Shown: in pieces, positions 10,291-21,362 of the stretch
Position numbering within the stretch: position 1 is the first letter of the stretch
How the letters are laid out: each line of letters begins with the position of its first letter
Assembly (NCBI GenBank): GCA_036250225.1
Contig: JAPZLL010000004.1
Span: forward strand, 124,001-188,000
DNA from: Cercophora sp. LCS_1
Lineage: Eukaryota; Ascomycota; Sordariomycetes; Sordariales; Lasiosphaeriaceae
Direction: 5' to 3'
Length of the DNA stretch: 64,000 bases
Position numbers and translations under genes: made by a program
Notes under the pieces: generated by a model
Told to the model about the DNA's origin: nothing
The model's input: the letters and a program-made list of their open reading frames with translations, nothing else
Database searches by the model: none

Positions 10291-12522
10291 TCAAGACCAG
10301 CTCCTCCTCCCCGCTCTCCCATACGGGTCGTCATCCACCAAGTAGCTCACCCTCTCCGGCCCTGCGCTCCCAGGCCGTACCACATCAGCCCCGTAGGGAG
10401 TAAAGGGCTCATCCGATACCTCAGAGTCCCGCAATGAGTCCGGATCTGTCCACTCATACGGCGCCTCCAACTCGATCTCCACAAACTCACCCTCGTTCCG
10501 ATCAACACGCCCGGATGTCTTTGGCTCACTCTCAGGCGGAGACGGCGAACTTATCACAATCTCGGGCGGATACGCCACATACACCTCCTTCTCCTCGGGC
10601 TCGGGCGTCGACCGGATATCAACTGGCGTGACTTTGCCACCAGGCTCAACATAGTAGGCGACAGCCGCAGCATCCTCGACGGCGTGGGCAGAAGGCAGTG
10701 TCACCTGCGACTCCTGCTTCTCCCTCCCCTCGCGCTCGATCGTCATCTTTGGGCTCTGCGGCAGCGACGTCTGGCTCGTACCAAGCGTGTGCGTCGTCAT
10801 GGTTACGGTCGCCAGATCCTCAGTCGGCCTTCCTCCACGCAGCACAAACTTGGTAAGCAAGATCTTGTCCATGCTGTGTCTCCTGACGCCGAGACTCAAC
10901 AGAAACGAAAAGACGGCCGAGGCAGTGATGATCCAGTAGACCCCGTGGAAGCCCTTGATGTAGGCCTGCAGCGCGCCGATTCGGATGGGGTTTGTCGGTT
11001 CCATATCCCTCATCTGCGAAACGAACGCTTCAGCATCGTGTGCGATTTCCTCCGGGAGCCCCAAACGACGGAGTTCCTTGGCCATGACGTTCTGGAAGGC
11101 GGTCCCACCGATGGCCACGCCAATCGACATGCCCAGCGTCCGCATGAATGCGTACATGGCTGCTGCGCGACCGGCGTCTTCAACGCGTGAAATTGCTTGG
11201 ATGCCAACGTTGATGCTCGTCAACAACATGCCCTGACCGATGCCAAATACAGCCAAGACGACAGCCCACACGGGGATGGATGTATCCTCGTTGAACAGCT
11301 CAAACAGACCGCACCCCACGGCGGATATCATCCAACCAGCCCAGAGAGCCCATCGGAAGCGACCGATGCGCGACACAACGATGGAAACGACAATGGACCC
11401 AGGCAGGAGGAGACAAGTGACGGGAAACACGTCCAGACCAGCCTGGGTGGGCGTGACGAACTTGACAGCAGTGAAATAAAAGGGGACGTAGTAAAGGACG
11501 CAAAACAGAATCAGCCCCTGAAACAGCGCGCATGCGTACGTGATGATGGCCGATGACGAATGGAACAGCGACGGTCGAAGAATGGGTTCCCGCGCGAATG
11601 ACGACTCCCAAAATATGGTAAAGACAATCCCCGCCACGCCGCACGCCAGAGGAGCAATGACCTGCACCGACGACCACGAGAACTGGATGCCGCCCCAGGA
11701 TATGCCCACCAGAAACGATGTCGTCGATGCAGTAAACAGCACCGACCCGACCCAATCGACCCTCGCGAGTTTCGACGCCAAGGACGTCTTGGGCGTCGTC
11801 AGTTTGACGTAGATGGGTATCAACACCAACCCCAAAACGCAAAAGGGGAAATTGAGGTAGAAACACCATGCCCAAAAGACGTGCTCGACAAAAAGACCAC
11901 CGATGAGCGGACCCAGGACGGATCCAAGAGCCCAGGCGGCGAGAACGATGGAGAAGTATTTGGGGCGTTGGCGCAACGGAACGATATCGGCGAAGATGAC
12001 TTGGCCCATGCTTATGATGCCGCCGCCGCCGATGCCTTGGACTGCGCGGCCTACGAAGAAGACGGCAAAGGTCTTGGCGATGGGCGCGCAGAGGGCTGTG
12101 CCCATTGTGAAGAAGAGGACCGAGGTGATGAGCATTTCTTTGCGGCCAAAGATGTCCGACAACGCGGCGATGAAGGGCTGGCAGACGGCGCAGGCGAGGA
12201 GGTAGGAGGTGCCGGCCCAGAAGGCGTCGGTTGCGGAACCGCCTAGATCTACTGCAAGGGTCTGGTGTGTGTGTGTTAGTGGTGAACAAGGCGAGATGGG
12301 GATGGAGTGAGGATGGCTTACGGGAAGAACCGAGACCAGAATGGTCGCGTCCAGGGCTACCATGAGCGAAATGACGGCAATGGTAAACATGAGCAAGTAC
12401 TCCTTTTTGCCTGGCTTCCACTCAGCCTCCACGACCTCCCCCTTTTCGAGTCGCGAAGCGTCCAAGGTCGACATGGCTACGCCATCGGTGGCGGCGGAGT
12501 AGCTGAGGGGGCTGCTGGTCAT
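10291..12522 (-). CDS. MFS transporter, DHA2-like 14-TM drug:H+ antiporter type
   Basis: Two exons on the minus strand: 12322-12522 and 10291-12261 (723 aa). The 60-nt intron joins ILVSVLP to TLAVDLGG inside the first helix region. Fourteen hydrophobic segments span about residues 43-530. Motif A (SDIFGRKEM) follows TM2, and motif C (LGSVLGPLIGG) is in TM5, as in DHA2 exporters. The hydrophilic C-terminal tail (about 531-723) is Glu/Ser/Pro-rich and cytosolic. Substrate unknown; export of drugs or metabolites is the family norm. No biosynthetic genes are adjacent. The start is uncertain: the ATG at 12522 is overlapped by another coding-like frame from 12712 (see separate entry), and an in-frame ATG slightly downstream (MSTLDASR) is also possible. 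Confidence 0.9.
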   Translation of the reverse strand: MTSSPLSYSAATDGVAMSTLDASRLEKGEVVEAEWKPGKKEYLLMFTIAVISLMVALDATILVSVLPVSHPHSIPISPCSPLTHTHQTLAVDLGGSATDAFWAGTSYLLACAVCQPFIAALSDIFGRKEMLITSVLFFTMGTALCAPIAKTFAVFFVGRAVQGIGGGGIISMGQVIFADIVPLRQRPKYFSIVLAAWALGSVLGPLIGGLFVEHVFWAWCFYLNFPFCVLGLVLIPIYVKLTTPKTSLASKLARVDWVGSVLFTASTTSFLVGISWGGIQFSWSSVQVIAPLACGVAGIVFTIFWESSFAREPILRPSLFHSSSAIITYACALFQGLILFCVLYYVPFYFTAVKFVTPTQAGLDVFPVTCLLLPGSIVVSIVVSRIGRFRWALWAGWMISAVGCGLFELFNEDTSIPVWAVVLAVFGIGQGMLLTSINVGIQAISRVEDAGRAAAMYAFMRTLGMSIGVAIGGTAFQNVMAKELRRLGLPEEIAHDAEAFVSQMRDMEPTNPIRIGALQAYIKGFHGVYWIITASAVFSFLLSLGVRRHSMDKILLTKFVLRGGRPTEDLATVTMTTHTLGTSQTSLPQSPKMTIEREGREKQESQVTLPSAHAVEDAAAVAYYVEPGGKVTPVDIRSTPEPEEKEVYVAYPPEIVISSPSPPESEPKTSGRVDRNEGEFVEIELEAPYEWTDPDSLRDSEVSDEPFTPYGADVVRPGSAGPERVSYLVDDDPYGRAGRRSWS

Positions 12523-12712
12523 GGAGGCGGCCGATGGTCGGTGGGGGAGGAGCCGGTGTCCACTCGACGGTATACTCGGGCGGGTCGAGCGAGTATGGCG
12601 GAGGAGGAGCTGAGAACTCCTTCTTGTTGTGCCCGAGGATCGAGGAGCTGAGGCGCCGGAGGGGTTTTGGGTGCAACGGGATGGTGAACTGGACAAACGG
12701 GATGAACGACAT
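12422..12712 (-). other. Overlapping upstream ORF at the MFS 5' end, PPxY motifs
   Basis: A 96-codon ATG ORF starts at 12712 in a different frame and overlaps the first 101 bp of the transporter CDS. Its first about 64 codons have strong C/G third-position bias, like real coding sequence, and encode the PY-type motifs PPPPY and DPPEY. The bias fades once the transporter frame begins. Possibilities are an overlapping uORF, a missed splice event, or a one-base sequence error or natural frameshift that would give the transporter a longer N-terminus. I found no convincing donor/acceptor pair that joins the two frames. Confidence 0.4.
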
Positions 12713-14794
12713 TCGTCTTCTTGCTGACTACCTTACAAGAAACAAGACTGGAGGACACGCTGGTGGGAAGATGGGAAGGGCTGCTGGTATCTTGTATGGA
12801 GAGGAGGGATAGGAGGGATACCAAGATCGACAGATGACAGGGCCAGTTAAAGGCGAATTTGCTGTCAGAGCGGGAGTAGCGGAAGTAAAAGCCGCCAAGA
12901 TGGGGCCTTGTTTAATGTGACTAGTTTGGGTGGTATGGCTTGTATTGGCTGTATTGATGGGCCGAGCGAGAGTGAGGGGGTGGGTTGGGTCTGGTCTGGT
13001 CCATGTCGGGCGCCCGGGATCGAACTAGGCGAGTTTTTTCGGGGTACGAAACGGCCGTGGCATGGCACTGGTGAAACTGAGAGGGCGTCTTAGACTTTAC
13101 GACGTGCCTCTTTATCAGATGTTCAACGTGGCGAGGACGATGAGGGGGATGCATTCGCCACGGATCCAGCACTTTGACAGCCATCTTATGATCTTGATCA
13201 CGGCGATATTTTTTTTTACGATAGCGACGTAGATGATTGTATCTCGCAATATTTGTTTTCTCAGTTCACGTGAGTTGATCGCTTCCCCAGATACAAACCA
13301 ACAGGGCTGGTTGCCTTGCCAGGCACGGTTCCTGGTGAATAGGGGGTCAAAGTGGCAGCTTACCGTCCGGACGGGTCGGGCTCCTTAAGCACTCCGCAGC
13401 TAGACCACAACTAGCGGAAACAAGGCTTGATCTTACAGTTGCGGGGTGCGCGTGCGGTTCTTCAATAAGCACGATGCGGAGATAGTGGTCCATTGAGACA
13501 GACCAACGCTGTGCAACCGTTGCCCCTGATGTCAAACCGGTTACACGCAGGGCCCAATAACCGCGCGATGGGGTCTCGTGCAGGGTCGATACCCGGTCCC
13601 TGGAGCACAAAAAAAGCTTTGAGGCTGAAGAACTAGCTGCCGTTACCGGCATTCTTAGCGTGGGTGGCCAGCACGAGCGAGCAGCCGGGTCTTTGGCGTT
13701 GCTCCAGGGGCCCCGACCCAACACACGCCGTTGCACATGTGATCGTCGTCAATGGTCCTGGTTCCGCCACGACCTCGATGAATTGTTTTAGATGCGGCCG
13801 CACGCCGACGGATATGCCCGGGTTGTTTTTGCGGTTGGCCGGGAATAGTGTCACTCTATGTGTCTTGTCTCCTCCTCATCACTCGGTCAAAACAACAGCG
13901 AGCCACGCTCTCTGTCTCTGTCTCAGCACAAACAAATGCCATATTTGCCACGGAAATGCGTTGGGGATCGCATTCTTTGCTGTCTAATCTCACATGGCCC
14001 CAGCACACTAAGCAGCGCGGCCGAAACGGGCATATGATACGTGCGAGACACCAGCACCAGTGGCCCCTGGAGGATGCTGCAACGGCCGCTACCTTACCAG
14101 ACCACGATTCTGCATTATGTCATCTGCTGCGTTCCGACCAGGAGGAATCGATGCAACAATGGGACTACCTGGCACAAAATCAGTCCAGACATGCGTGGTT
14201 CTAGACCTGGTCTGGCCCCCAATCCTCAGCTGCCCCAACCGTGTAAGTCATCCCAGTATGCGTGTGTAAGTCGTGGGACTGGGAGCCATGCAAGTCAGTC
14301 TCGCAAACCCGCCAGTTCGGACCCGTAATGCCCGCAATGTCTCGCCCTGCACGGTGCAAATTCTCCGTCCGGATGCGTCATGTTTCTCCTCTGTCATACA
14401 CGTTGCCGGGCCTCAATCTCTGCGACATGGAGTTGAAGGCGGGATCTGTGGGCTGTCAGTCCATGCCGACATGATGGCGTCGAATCGTCGTCGTCTATTT
14501 AAAAGTCACGAAAGATCCAGTACCATTCTTCCCCGGCCGATAGGACTCGATGCCAAACTCTGTCTCCCGTCTCACGTTCCCTCTCTCTGTCTCTCGCTCT
14601 CATATAAGCCGTTCCTCGCCCGCCAAGTACCCCGACAGCCCGAACCCTCCTTACCCAACCTCCTCCATGTTTGAATCTCTCATCTTTGACCTCTACAACC
14701 TCATTACCACCTCGGCCCCCCTGCACGGCAACAGACACAACAACCGCAAGATCAGCAGCTCCAGCAAAAGCGGCAAGCGATACTCATCATCAAA
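12523..14794. other. Intergenic region, 2.3 kb
   Basis: Between two divergent genes (12712-14602 if the overlapping ORF and TATA element are excluded). I see no gene with coding bias or convincing splice sites. A poly-T run is near 13207. The last 220 bp before 14795 are CT-rich with TATA-like elements (tatttaaa near 14496, tataag at 14603). Confidence 0.45.
14603..14608 (+). promoter_or_regulatory. TATA-like element upstream of DUF829 gene
   Basis: tataag follows a CT-dinucleotide tract and lies 187 bp before the ATG at 14795. The arrangement of pyrimidine tract, TATA and leader is typical for fungal promoters. Function is inferred from position only. Confidence 0.35.
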
Positions 14795-15781
14795 ATGGGC
14801 AAACAAAAACCCCTCAAGCCAATCATCCCAGGCTTCACTCCTCTAACGCCCTCCATCCACCTCCACGACAACACCCTCACGCCCACAACAACCCGGCCAG
14901 CCCTAACCTTCACGCCCTCCACATCCCCTCTACCACTCCCACACCCATCCCCCTCCACCTCTTCACCGGACCTCATCATCCTCGCGTCCTGGACCGGCGC
15001 CCTCCCGCGGCACGTAGCAAAATACACCCTCTCGTACCAAACCCTGTACCCCTCCACGCCCATCCTCCTCCTCACCACCTCGATAACCGACCTCGCCCTA
15101 TCCTCCACCGCCTCCAAAATCACCGCCTTGCTCCCGGCCTGCTCGTACCTCCTCCCGTCGCCAACCCACCCCGGTAAACGCTCCATCCTCCTCCACGCCT
15201 TCTCGGAGGGAGGCGCGCACAAGTCCGTCCTCCTCGCGCACGCCTACCTGCTCGCAACCAGCAACGCGTCTAGAATCCCCATTCGGGCGTTTATATTCGA
15301 CAGCACGCCGGGGACGCCGCGTTACGCGTCCAACGTCGCGGCATTTAAGCGGTCATTACCGCGCAACCCGGCTGCGCGGGCGCTCGGGATCCCGGTGGGC
15401 GGAGCGGTGGTGGGCGTGCACTGGGTGTTTTTCACCGTGTTTGCGGGGTTGGAGAACAACGTGATTAGCAAGACGAGGAAGGCGCTGAATGACGAGGCGT
15501 TGTGGGATGATTTGAAGGGGGCGGCGAGGACGTATATCTTTGGGGAGGAGGACGATTTGATCTTTTGGGAGGATGTGGAACGGCATGGACGGGAGAGTGC
15601 GGAGGGGGGGATACGGAGTTTGATGGTGAGGTTCAGAAGGACGGGGCATTGTGGGCACGCGAGGGGGAATGAGGGGCTGTATTGGGGGATTGTGAGGCGG
15701 ACTTGGGAGGGTTCCAAGGGGAAACGGGATGAAGGCGGAAAGGAGGTGTTGAGTTGTGTTTGTTGTGGCGAGGAGATGTGA
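14795..15781 (+). CDS. DUF829 / TMEM53 / PaxU-like alpha/beta-hydrolase-fold protein
   Basis: A single exon of 328 codons starting MGKQKPLKP. A beta strand with LIILASWTGA (about residues 65-75) begins the hydrolase-like domain. The nucleophile-elbow-like HAFSEGGAHK is at about 137-146. FDSTPGTPRY (about 168) is a family hallmark, EEDDLIFWED (about 250-260) supplies a likely acidic residue, and GHCGHARGNEGLYW (about 286-300) supplies the His. This order matches DUF829 (PF05705), which includes PaxU of indole-diterpene clusters and TMEM53. The enzymatic activity of the family is poorly known. No indole-diterpene genes are nearby, so a housekeeping role is likelier. Third positions are strongly C-biased in the first half and G-biased in the second. 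Confidence 0.87.
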   Translation: MGKQKPLKPIIPGFTPLTPSIHLHDNTLTPTTTRPALTFTPSTSPLPLPHPSPSTSSPDLIILASWTGALPRHVAKYTLSYQTLYPSTPILLLTTSITDLALSSTASKITALLPACSYLLPSPTHPGKRSILLHAFSEGGAHKSVLLAHAYLLATSNASRIPIRAFIFDSTPGTPRYASNVAAFKRSLPRNPAARALGIPVGGAVVGVHWVFFTVFAGLENNVISKTRKALNDEALWDDLKGAARTYIFGEEDDLIFWEDVERHGRESAEGGIRSLMVRFRRTGHCGHARGNEGLYWGIVRRTWEGSKGKRDEGGKEVLSCVCCGEEM

Positions 15782-15870
15782 TTCCATCCACTGAAATTGA
15801 GGGTGGAGACAAGGAACATGTGGTAGAATTTGTTGTTGATATCGGCTGTATCATTCCCTCTTTCGCTCCC

Positions 15871-15884
15871 TCTCTCTCTCTCTC
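15871..15884. repeat. (TC)n microsatellite
   Basis: Seven TC dinucleotides in the short region between the convergent DUF829 and membrane-protein genes. This 15782-16082 interval (301 bp) otherwise holds only 3' flanks. Confidence 0.8.
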
Positions 15885-16082
15885 CAAAGCCAACGTCCAA
15901 GGTCGGCATATCGTCATGATAATAGCAATTAGATTCCGGCTCCTCCCATGTTCCAACGCAGCGTCCTCGCTTCCCTCGGCTGAACCCTGCTCGGCCTCGT
16001 CTAGTGCACCAATACAGCAATCCCAGTCATTACTCGTGCTCCGTCCCCGTCGTCACTCGTTTCGTTGCTCGCTCGCTGTCGT

Positions 16083-16680
16083 CTATACCTTTGGTGGGAC
16101 GTTTGTCTGGCTTGTTTCGTTCGAGTCTACTCGCTTGGGCCATGCCTGCTTGGGATTGAGACCATCGTGTGATCGCACAGACTGGGTGTCGTCAAACGGG
16201 TTGTTGGCTTGGAGGTTTCGGTTCGGCTGGCCCGGCTTGGGGAGGTCGTCAAACGACAATCGCTGCGGTCCTTGTGGTTTCTTTGCGCGCGCTGATACCG
16301 GGTCGTCAAGGCCGTAATCTGACATTTGGAATTGATCTTCTATATCGTCCCGCTCGTCGCGCTTCTTCTTCTTGAGGTGGAAGAACAGCAGGACCGACAG
16401 CGTTCCAAACACAAACAGGCCGCTGTTTGTCGCATCCATGTTAGCAATTGGACCGGGAGACAGATTGTGTGCCAACCTACAGAACGACGCCGACGACGAT
16501 CCATGTGACCTTTTGCGTTGAGACTGCTGGCTTCTCGCACAGGTTGACGCCCTGCGGCGATTTGCATTCCTCCTCGCGCCCGACTAGTTGCGCCAGGCTG
16601 CTCGCCCGCCGCCACGCAGTCGACAGATGCGATGGCACCGGTGAGCGCCCCGCGATCGGGCCCGAAAATGGTGAGTCCAT
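16083..16680 (-). CDS. Small single-pass membrane protein, unknown function
   Basis: Two exons on the minus strand: 16481-16680 and 16083-16422 (179 aa), with a 58-nt intron (GTAGGT donor, GCTAAC branch, AACAG acceptor). Splicing creates one long transmembrane helix from both sides of the intron: TWIVVGVVL joined to GLFVFGTLSVLLFFH, at about residues 58-81, followed by the stop-transfer KKKKRDER. The short N-terminal part contains two Cys (EECKSPQGVNLCEK). The C-terminal cytosolic part is polar with SDYGLDD and NPFDD motifs, the latter resembling NPF-type endocytic signals. No known domain. The start is the first in-frame ATG; an upstream non-coding exon cannot be excluded. Confidence 0.75.
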
Positions 16681-18786
16681 GTTGTCGACGTCAATTGACC
16701 CGCCCGGTGTAATTAGATCCCAGCGCGCCCAGCTCTCCGAGTGCCGATCGACCTAGTTGTGTTCCCGCTGGTGGTGCGCGCGTTCTGGGTTCAGGAGGCC
16801 ACCGTTAGCGTCCACCGGCTTGGCGTGGCGCGTCGCGCTGCAGGCTTGGGCTGATCCGACAGCGATGGGGCTTGCTGAAGTGTTGGGGTGTGCAGATGCT
16901 GTGTTCCCGATGCTCGATTTCCCGCCCTCCGCAAACGCCGCTGACGATGTTTCCTCCGCTGGAAGCTCTGCCGGCGCACTTTGCTGGTTTTATCCGCTCG
17001 CACTCTGCCTGGAAGGGAGATTGGGAAGAAAAAAACCTGGCCGGGCGCTTCCTCCTGAAATTCATCCAGGTGACGTCGAACTGCGGCGGCGCTGCCCCAC
17101 TTACAGTGTCAAGGGATAATAGCACAATTATGCGCTCCGCGGCTGATTGGCCGCTCTAGCCTCCACCAGACCCAATCCGGTAAATTTTCCATGCCTTGGG
17201 CGCCACCATTGGCGGGATCCAGGGTCGCCCCGTTTGAGAGTCATGGTCGGTTTCAAGCAACCAAGGGAGTCCAGACCTTGACGGCCAAGCTTTCCCAAGC
17301 ACTGCATTCAACGTCATAAAGCCTCATGGCAGACCATGATGGATTCCTGCTGTGGTGCAATGTTTACGTGCGACCGGCCCTGTTTGTCTCTTCCATCTGG
17401 CGCTCCGTTGTGAAGCGTGGACCTTTCAGACGGTGGCGGGGCTGCGAGCAAGCTGTAAGCAAGCGTGGCACAACCACAGCAGCTGTCATCCTCGACCAGG
17501 CAGTGTCCCATCAGGGGCCAGTTGCTAGGCGCCTGTGCTGCTCACGACTGCTGTGGTAAGCATGCAAACGCCAGACCTGTGGCCCTGGGAGGGGGTGTGC
17601 ATCCTTCGATCGCCAAAGTCAGTCCCGAGCAAATGGAGTTGAGCCTGGCTGGTCGGTTGACGACAGGGGTCCTGTTCCTGCTGATGTCGTGCGAGCATGT
17701 CGGACTCAGTCGTCGTCAACCCGCGAGACATCGCGGTCCACAAGTTAAGAAATGTGTCAGACGGAGGGAAGGCCTTGCGCGGAACCTGAGGCGCTGTTGG
17801 CTCCAACAATTTGGCAGGCTCGCTTGAACGTGGAGGGGAAGAGGGCTGTAAGAAACCTCCAAGGATATCGCAAAATGCCCGTTCTTGAAATAATACCAAA
17901 AGGCAGAACAATCAGGAGATGGCGATCGGGGTGTTTCGGTGGAATGGTGCAGAACTGCAGTTGCTGTTCGGGAGGACTCAAAGGATGCAACACTCGGTTG
18001 TTGGGTTGTTCAGGGTGTTGAGAGCAAATGGTTTCAAGAGCCTTTGTTGATATTGATTCCCGTTTACGTAGCTGGGCAAGAGATTTCCGATACTCCGTAC
18101 GTTACGTGAAGGGCCATGGCAGCTGACGGATCCGTCGACCTCACTCCAGTGGTATATGCATGAGGGTTCGGTCCTCTTTTACCAACGAGCCAGAACAGTT
18201 CCGACCTGGATGGTGCAGCGGCTATCCGCTAGGACCCATGATGGGTCATGCCTGGAGCGTAGACCTCCTTCGAGGCACTGGGTTCGACAGAGTTGTAAAA
18301 AATGAATCCACTTCTAACCGTCGAACTTCCTCCCCTCAGGGAGTTGAGGCTCGGCGGTTGGATTTTCGCCATTTTCTTTTGCAAACTAATATCTTATTTA
18401 TTTATTTTGGCTGCCCAAAAATTAAGGCTCTTTCAGCTTTTCATCATGAATCCCCCTCATCGAAACGTCGAGGTATTTTGTTTCGAAGGAGCTGTCAGGG
18501 ATCGCCGGTCGACCGAGTTCACAAGGCTTATCGATAACAACCATCATCTGCTGGCGGTGGCCTGAGTGGTGGGGGACACCGGCCCGTGCGTTGTCTCCAC
18601 GCCAACGATAACATTTTCGACCCGTGTTTTCCCTTGCAATTGACCGATAGGAAACCACGCACACTGCCAGTCCATGAGCTAATTGGACAAGGAGCCCTCA
18701 TCTTTGAAGAATCTTGGTCCAAGACACTCGATCACAGAACCCCAGAGATCGCCCTCGTTGACGAGCTGGCGGACACCAGTTTGACA
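16681..18786. other. Intergenic region, 2.1 kb
   Basis: Between divergent genes. I examined it for spliced genes and found none: ORFs are short, overlap on both strands and lack codon bias. An AT-rich stretch lies at about 18295-18450. The last 200 bp are probably the leader of the CBS/PB1 gene. Confidence 0.4.
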
Positions 18787-20982
18787 ATGTCGGCCAACCC
18801 CGGTACCATGAGAGGTACCCCGGGCCGCGGACAACAGCCTGCCCGCGGCACCGTCCCTTTTACCAGCTCCCCATCCGCCTCGGCGATCCCTCGACCCGTT
18901 CTCGAAACAAACCACACCACGCCCGCCAGTGAAGCCGGCGCATCCTCAATGAGCGCTAGCAGAGCAAAGCAGTCCAAGAGGGATGAGGTATGTCGAAGTT
19001 GCGAACACTCACCGCCACTCCGAACTGCACACCGCCTGGTCCATCAAGAGCTTCAGAGTCGGAAGGAAGATGGGTGCTGATGATGATATGCCAGGCGATC
19101 CGTCGCAAGATGGAGAGCGACCTCTCCAAGAAGAAGCATTTGACGAGCCGTGCACGCCACTCCCGCAAGGCGCCTCCGGGCACCGTCCTCGCCCTCAAGC
19201 CGAGCCCCGCTCTCCAGATCAAGCCCGCCACGACGGTCGCTGAGGCGGCCCAGCTTATGGCCGCGAAGCGCGAGGACTGCGTCCTTGTTACCGACGACGA
19301 TGATAGGATTGCGGGCATTTTCACCGCAAAGGATCTAGCTTTCCGGGTTGTCGGCGCCGGCCTCAAGCCGAACCATGTCACCATCGCCGAGATCATGACA
19401 AAGAACCCCTTGTGCGCGAGGACGGATACGAGTGCTACCGATGCGCTGGACCTGATGGTGCGCAAGGGCTTCCGCCACTTGCCGGTCATGGACGAGAACC
19501 AAGACATTTCGGGTATCCTCGATATTACAAAGTGCTTCTACGATGCGATGGAGAAGCTGGAGCGGGCCTACGCTTCGTCTCGCAGACTTTATGATGCTCT
19601 CGAGGGTGTCCAGTCCGAGCTGGGAACGAGCCAGCCGCAACAGATTATTCAGTATGTTGAGGCGCTGCGTTCCAAGATGTCGGGCCCGACCCTGGAGTCG
19701 GTCCTGAACGGCATGCCCCCTACGACGGTCAGCGTGCGCACGTCGGTCAAGGAGGCGGCCCATTTGATGAAGGAGAACCACACCACGGCGGTTTTGGTTC
19801 AGGATCAGGGAGCTATTACTGGCATCTTCACCAGCAAGGATGTGGTCCTCCGTGTCATTGCCCCTGGTCTTGACCCTGCCACTTGCAGTGTGGTCCGTGT
19901 CATGACCCCTCACCCTGACTTTGCGCCTCAGGATATGACCATCCAGGCTGCTCTCCGGAAGATGCATGGTAAGCGAGGGATTGACTTTAGCGACGCACAA
20001 GGACTAATAGGCTGTAGATGGTCACTATCTCAACCTTCCCGTCATGAACGAGGGCGGTGAGATTGTCGGCATGGTGGATGTTCTCAAGCTCACATACGCC
20101 ACCCTTGAACAAATCAACACGATGGGCAGCGGAGATAGCGAAGGACCGGCCTGGAACAAATTCTGGCTGTCTCTAGACCACGAGACTGAGTCCATGGTCT
20201 CTGGTGATGGCTCCCACCAGCACACCCACGCCACTCGATCCGCCATGTCCCCAGACATCTCCCGTGGCGAGCGTGTTATAACAGATAGCGTTGCCCCAGG
20301 CGACTCGGCGAGCCATGCTGGCGCCGAATCGCCCCCGCATAGTGCTGTTGGCGCTGCGCCCGAAGTTGCGCCGGCCGAGGTACCTTTTACCTTCAAGTTC
20401 AAGGCCCCCAGCGGGCGTGTTCACCGTCTTCAGGTGACGGCTTCCCACGGCATGGCTGAGTTTGTTGCCAACGTAAACGCCAAGCTTGGCATTGAGGCGG
20501 AAAACATTGGTGGTGTTCCTGTTGTCGAGGACGGAAAGCTCTCCGGCGGGTTTGCGCTCAGCTATCTCGATGACGAGGGCGACTCAGTTTCGATCACTAC
20601 CGACGAAGATCTCCTAGAGGCGATCATTATCGCCCGTCACAATCGCAGGGACAAGGTCGACCTCTTTGTCCACGACCCCAAAGAGCCGCCAGTGGCACCT
20701 ACTCCCCCAGCTGTCGCCGAACCAGTCCTCCCTACCCCGCCCGCCTCTTCTGTTATCCGTGAGAGGAGGAGAGCTGTTGATGATGAGGAGGAGGAAGATG
20801 AAGACGCCTCTGATGATGAAGTCTCTCCCGTCCGCCGGGGCAAGACTAGGCAACGCACCGCTCCTCAGCCTGAGCAGGTCATTGCCGGTGTGCCTAACGA
20901 GCTTCTTCTCCCCGGCGCCATTGTCACCCTAGCAGTGGTGATTGTGGGCGTCTTTTCGCTCTCGAGAATGTCGAGCAGATGA
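18787..20982 (+). CDS. mug70: CBS and PB1 domain protein with C-terminal TM (Mug70-like)
   Basis: Three exons: 18787-18987, 19095-19968 and 20018-20982 (679 aa; phases close). Residues 1-67 are Ser/Pro-rich. Four CBS repeats follow: about 104-160, 162-215, 272-335 and 335-400; the fourth is completed only by splicing (KMH joined to DGHYLNLPVM). A PB1 domain is at about 479-560 (FKFKAPSGRVHRLQV to DEDLLEAI). An acidic stretch, DDEEEEDEDASDD, and one C-terminal transmembrane helix (about 652-674) complete it, suggesting a tail-anchored protein facing the cytosol. S. pombe Mug70 (meiotically upregulated) has this CBS-PB1 layout; its function is unclear. CBS pairs usually bind adenine nucleotides. 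Confidence 0.9.
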
Positions 20983-21362
20983 TGATTGGCTGGCTTATAT
21001 ATAATTTCAGGGGTTGCAGTACGTGGACATACATACGAATTCGTTTCGGAGGGAGTCTGGCTTGTAGATTTGCGTACCAAGTGATGCCCAAACATGCCTT
21101 TGACTTTGCCTATAGAACTACTCTTCATGAATAATACCTATCCTGTCGGATGCTTTCTTTTGTCGAGATCACCACAGCCCTGATCTCGAGGCCTTCAGTC
21201 TTACCGTCCATTATCACTACCCAAGCCAGGGGTGTTGATGTGGGTCCAGCCGGGCATGAGCACGGGCCACCTCCAATTGGTGAGCGAGCCAAGTCGGAAA
21301 AGTTGAACCAGCAGCTTTCTTGCATCTCGACAGGCGACGGGCACGGCAGCAGCATTCTCACC
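20983..21362. other. Short intergenic region before uS2m
   Basis: These 380 bp contain the 3' flank of the CBS/PB1 gene and the leader of the ribosomal-protein gene, both on the plus strand. No further feature seen. Confidence 0.4.

Noticed and set aside
11300..12421. Minus-strand ORF of 373 codons in another frame of the transporter
   Set aside because: It is Arg/His-rich from the shifted frame, and the transporter frame has clear MFS motifs.
13010..13045. tRNA-like TTCGATC motif on the minus strand
   Set aside because: The surrounding bases do not form a T-arm stem, and no cloverleaf could be drawn.
18116..18168. Short ATG ORF starting MAADGSVDL followed by a GTATAT donor
   Set aside because: I could not find an acceptor giving a continued coding frame.
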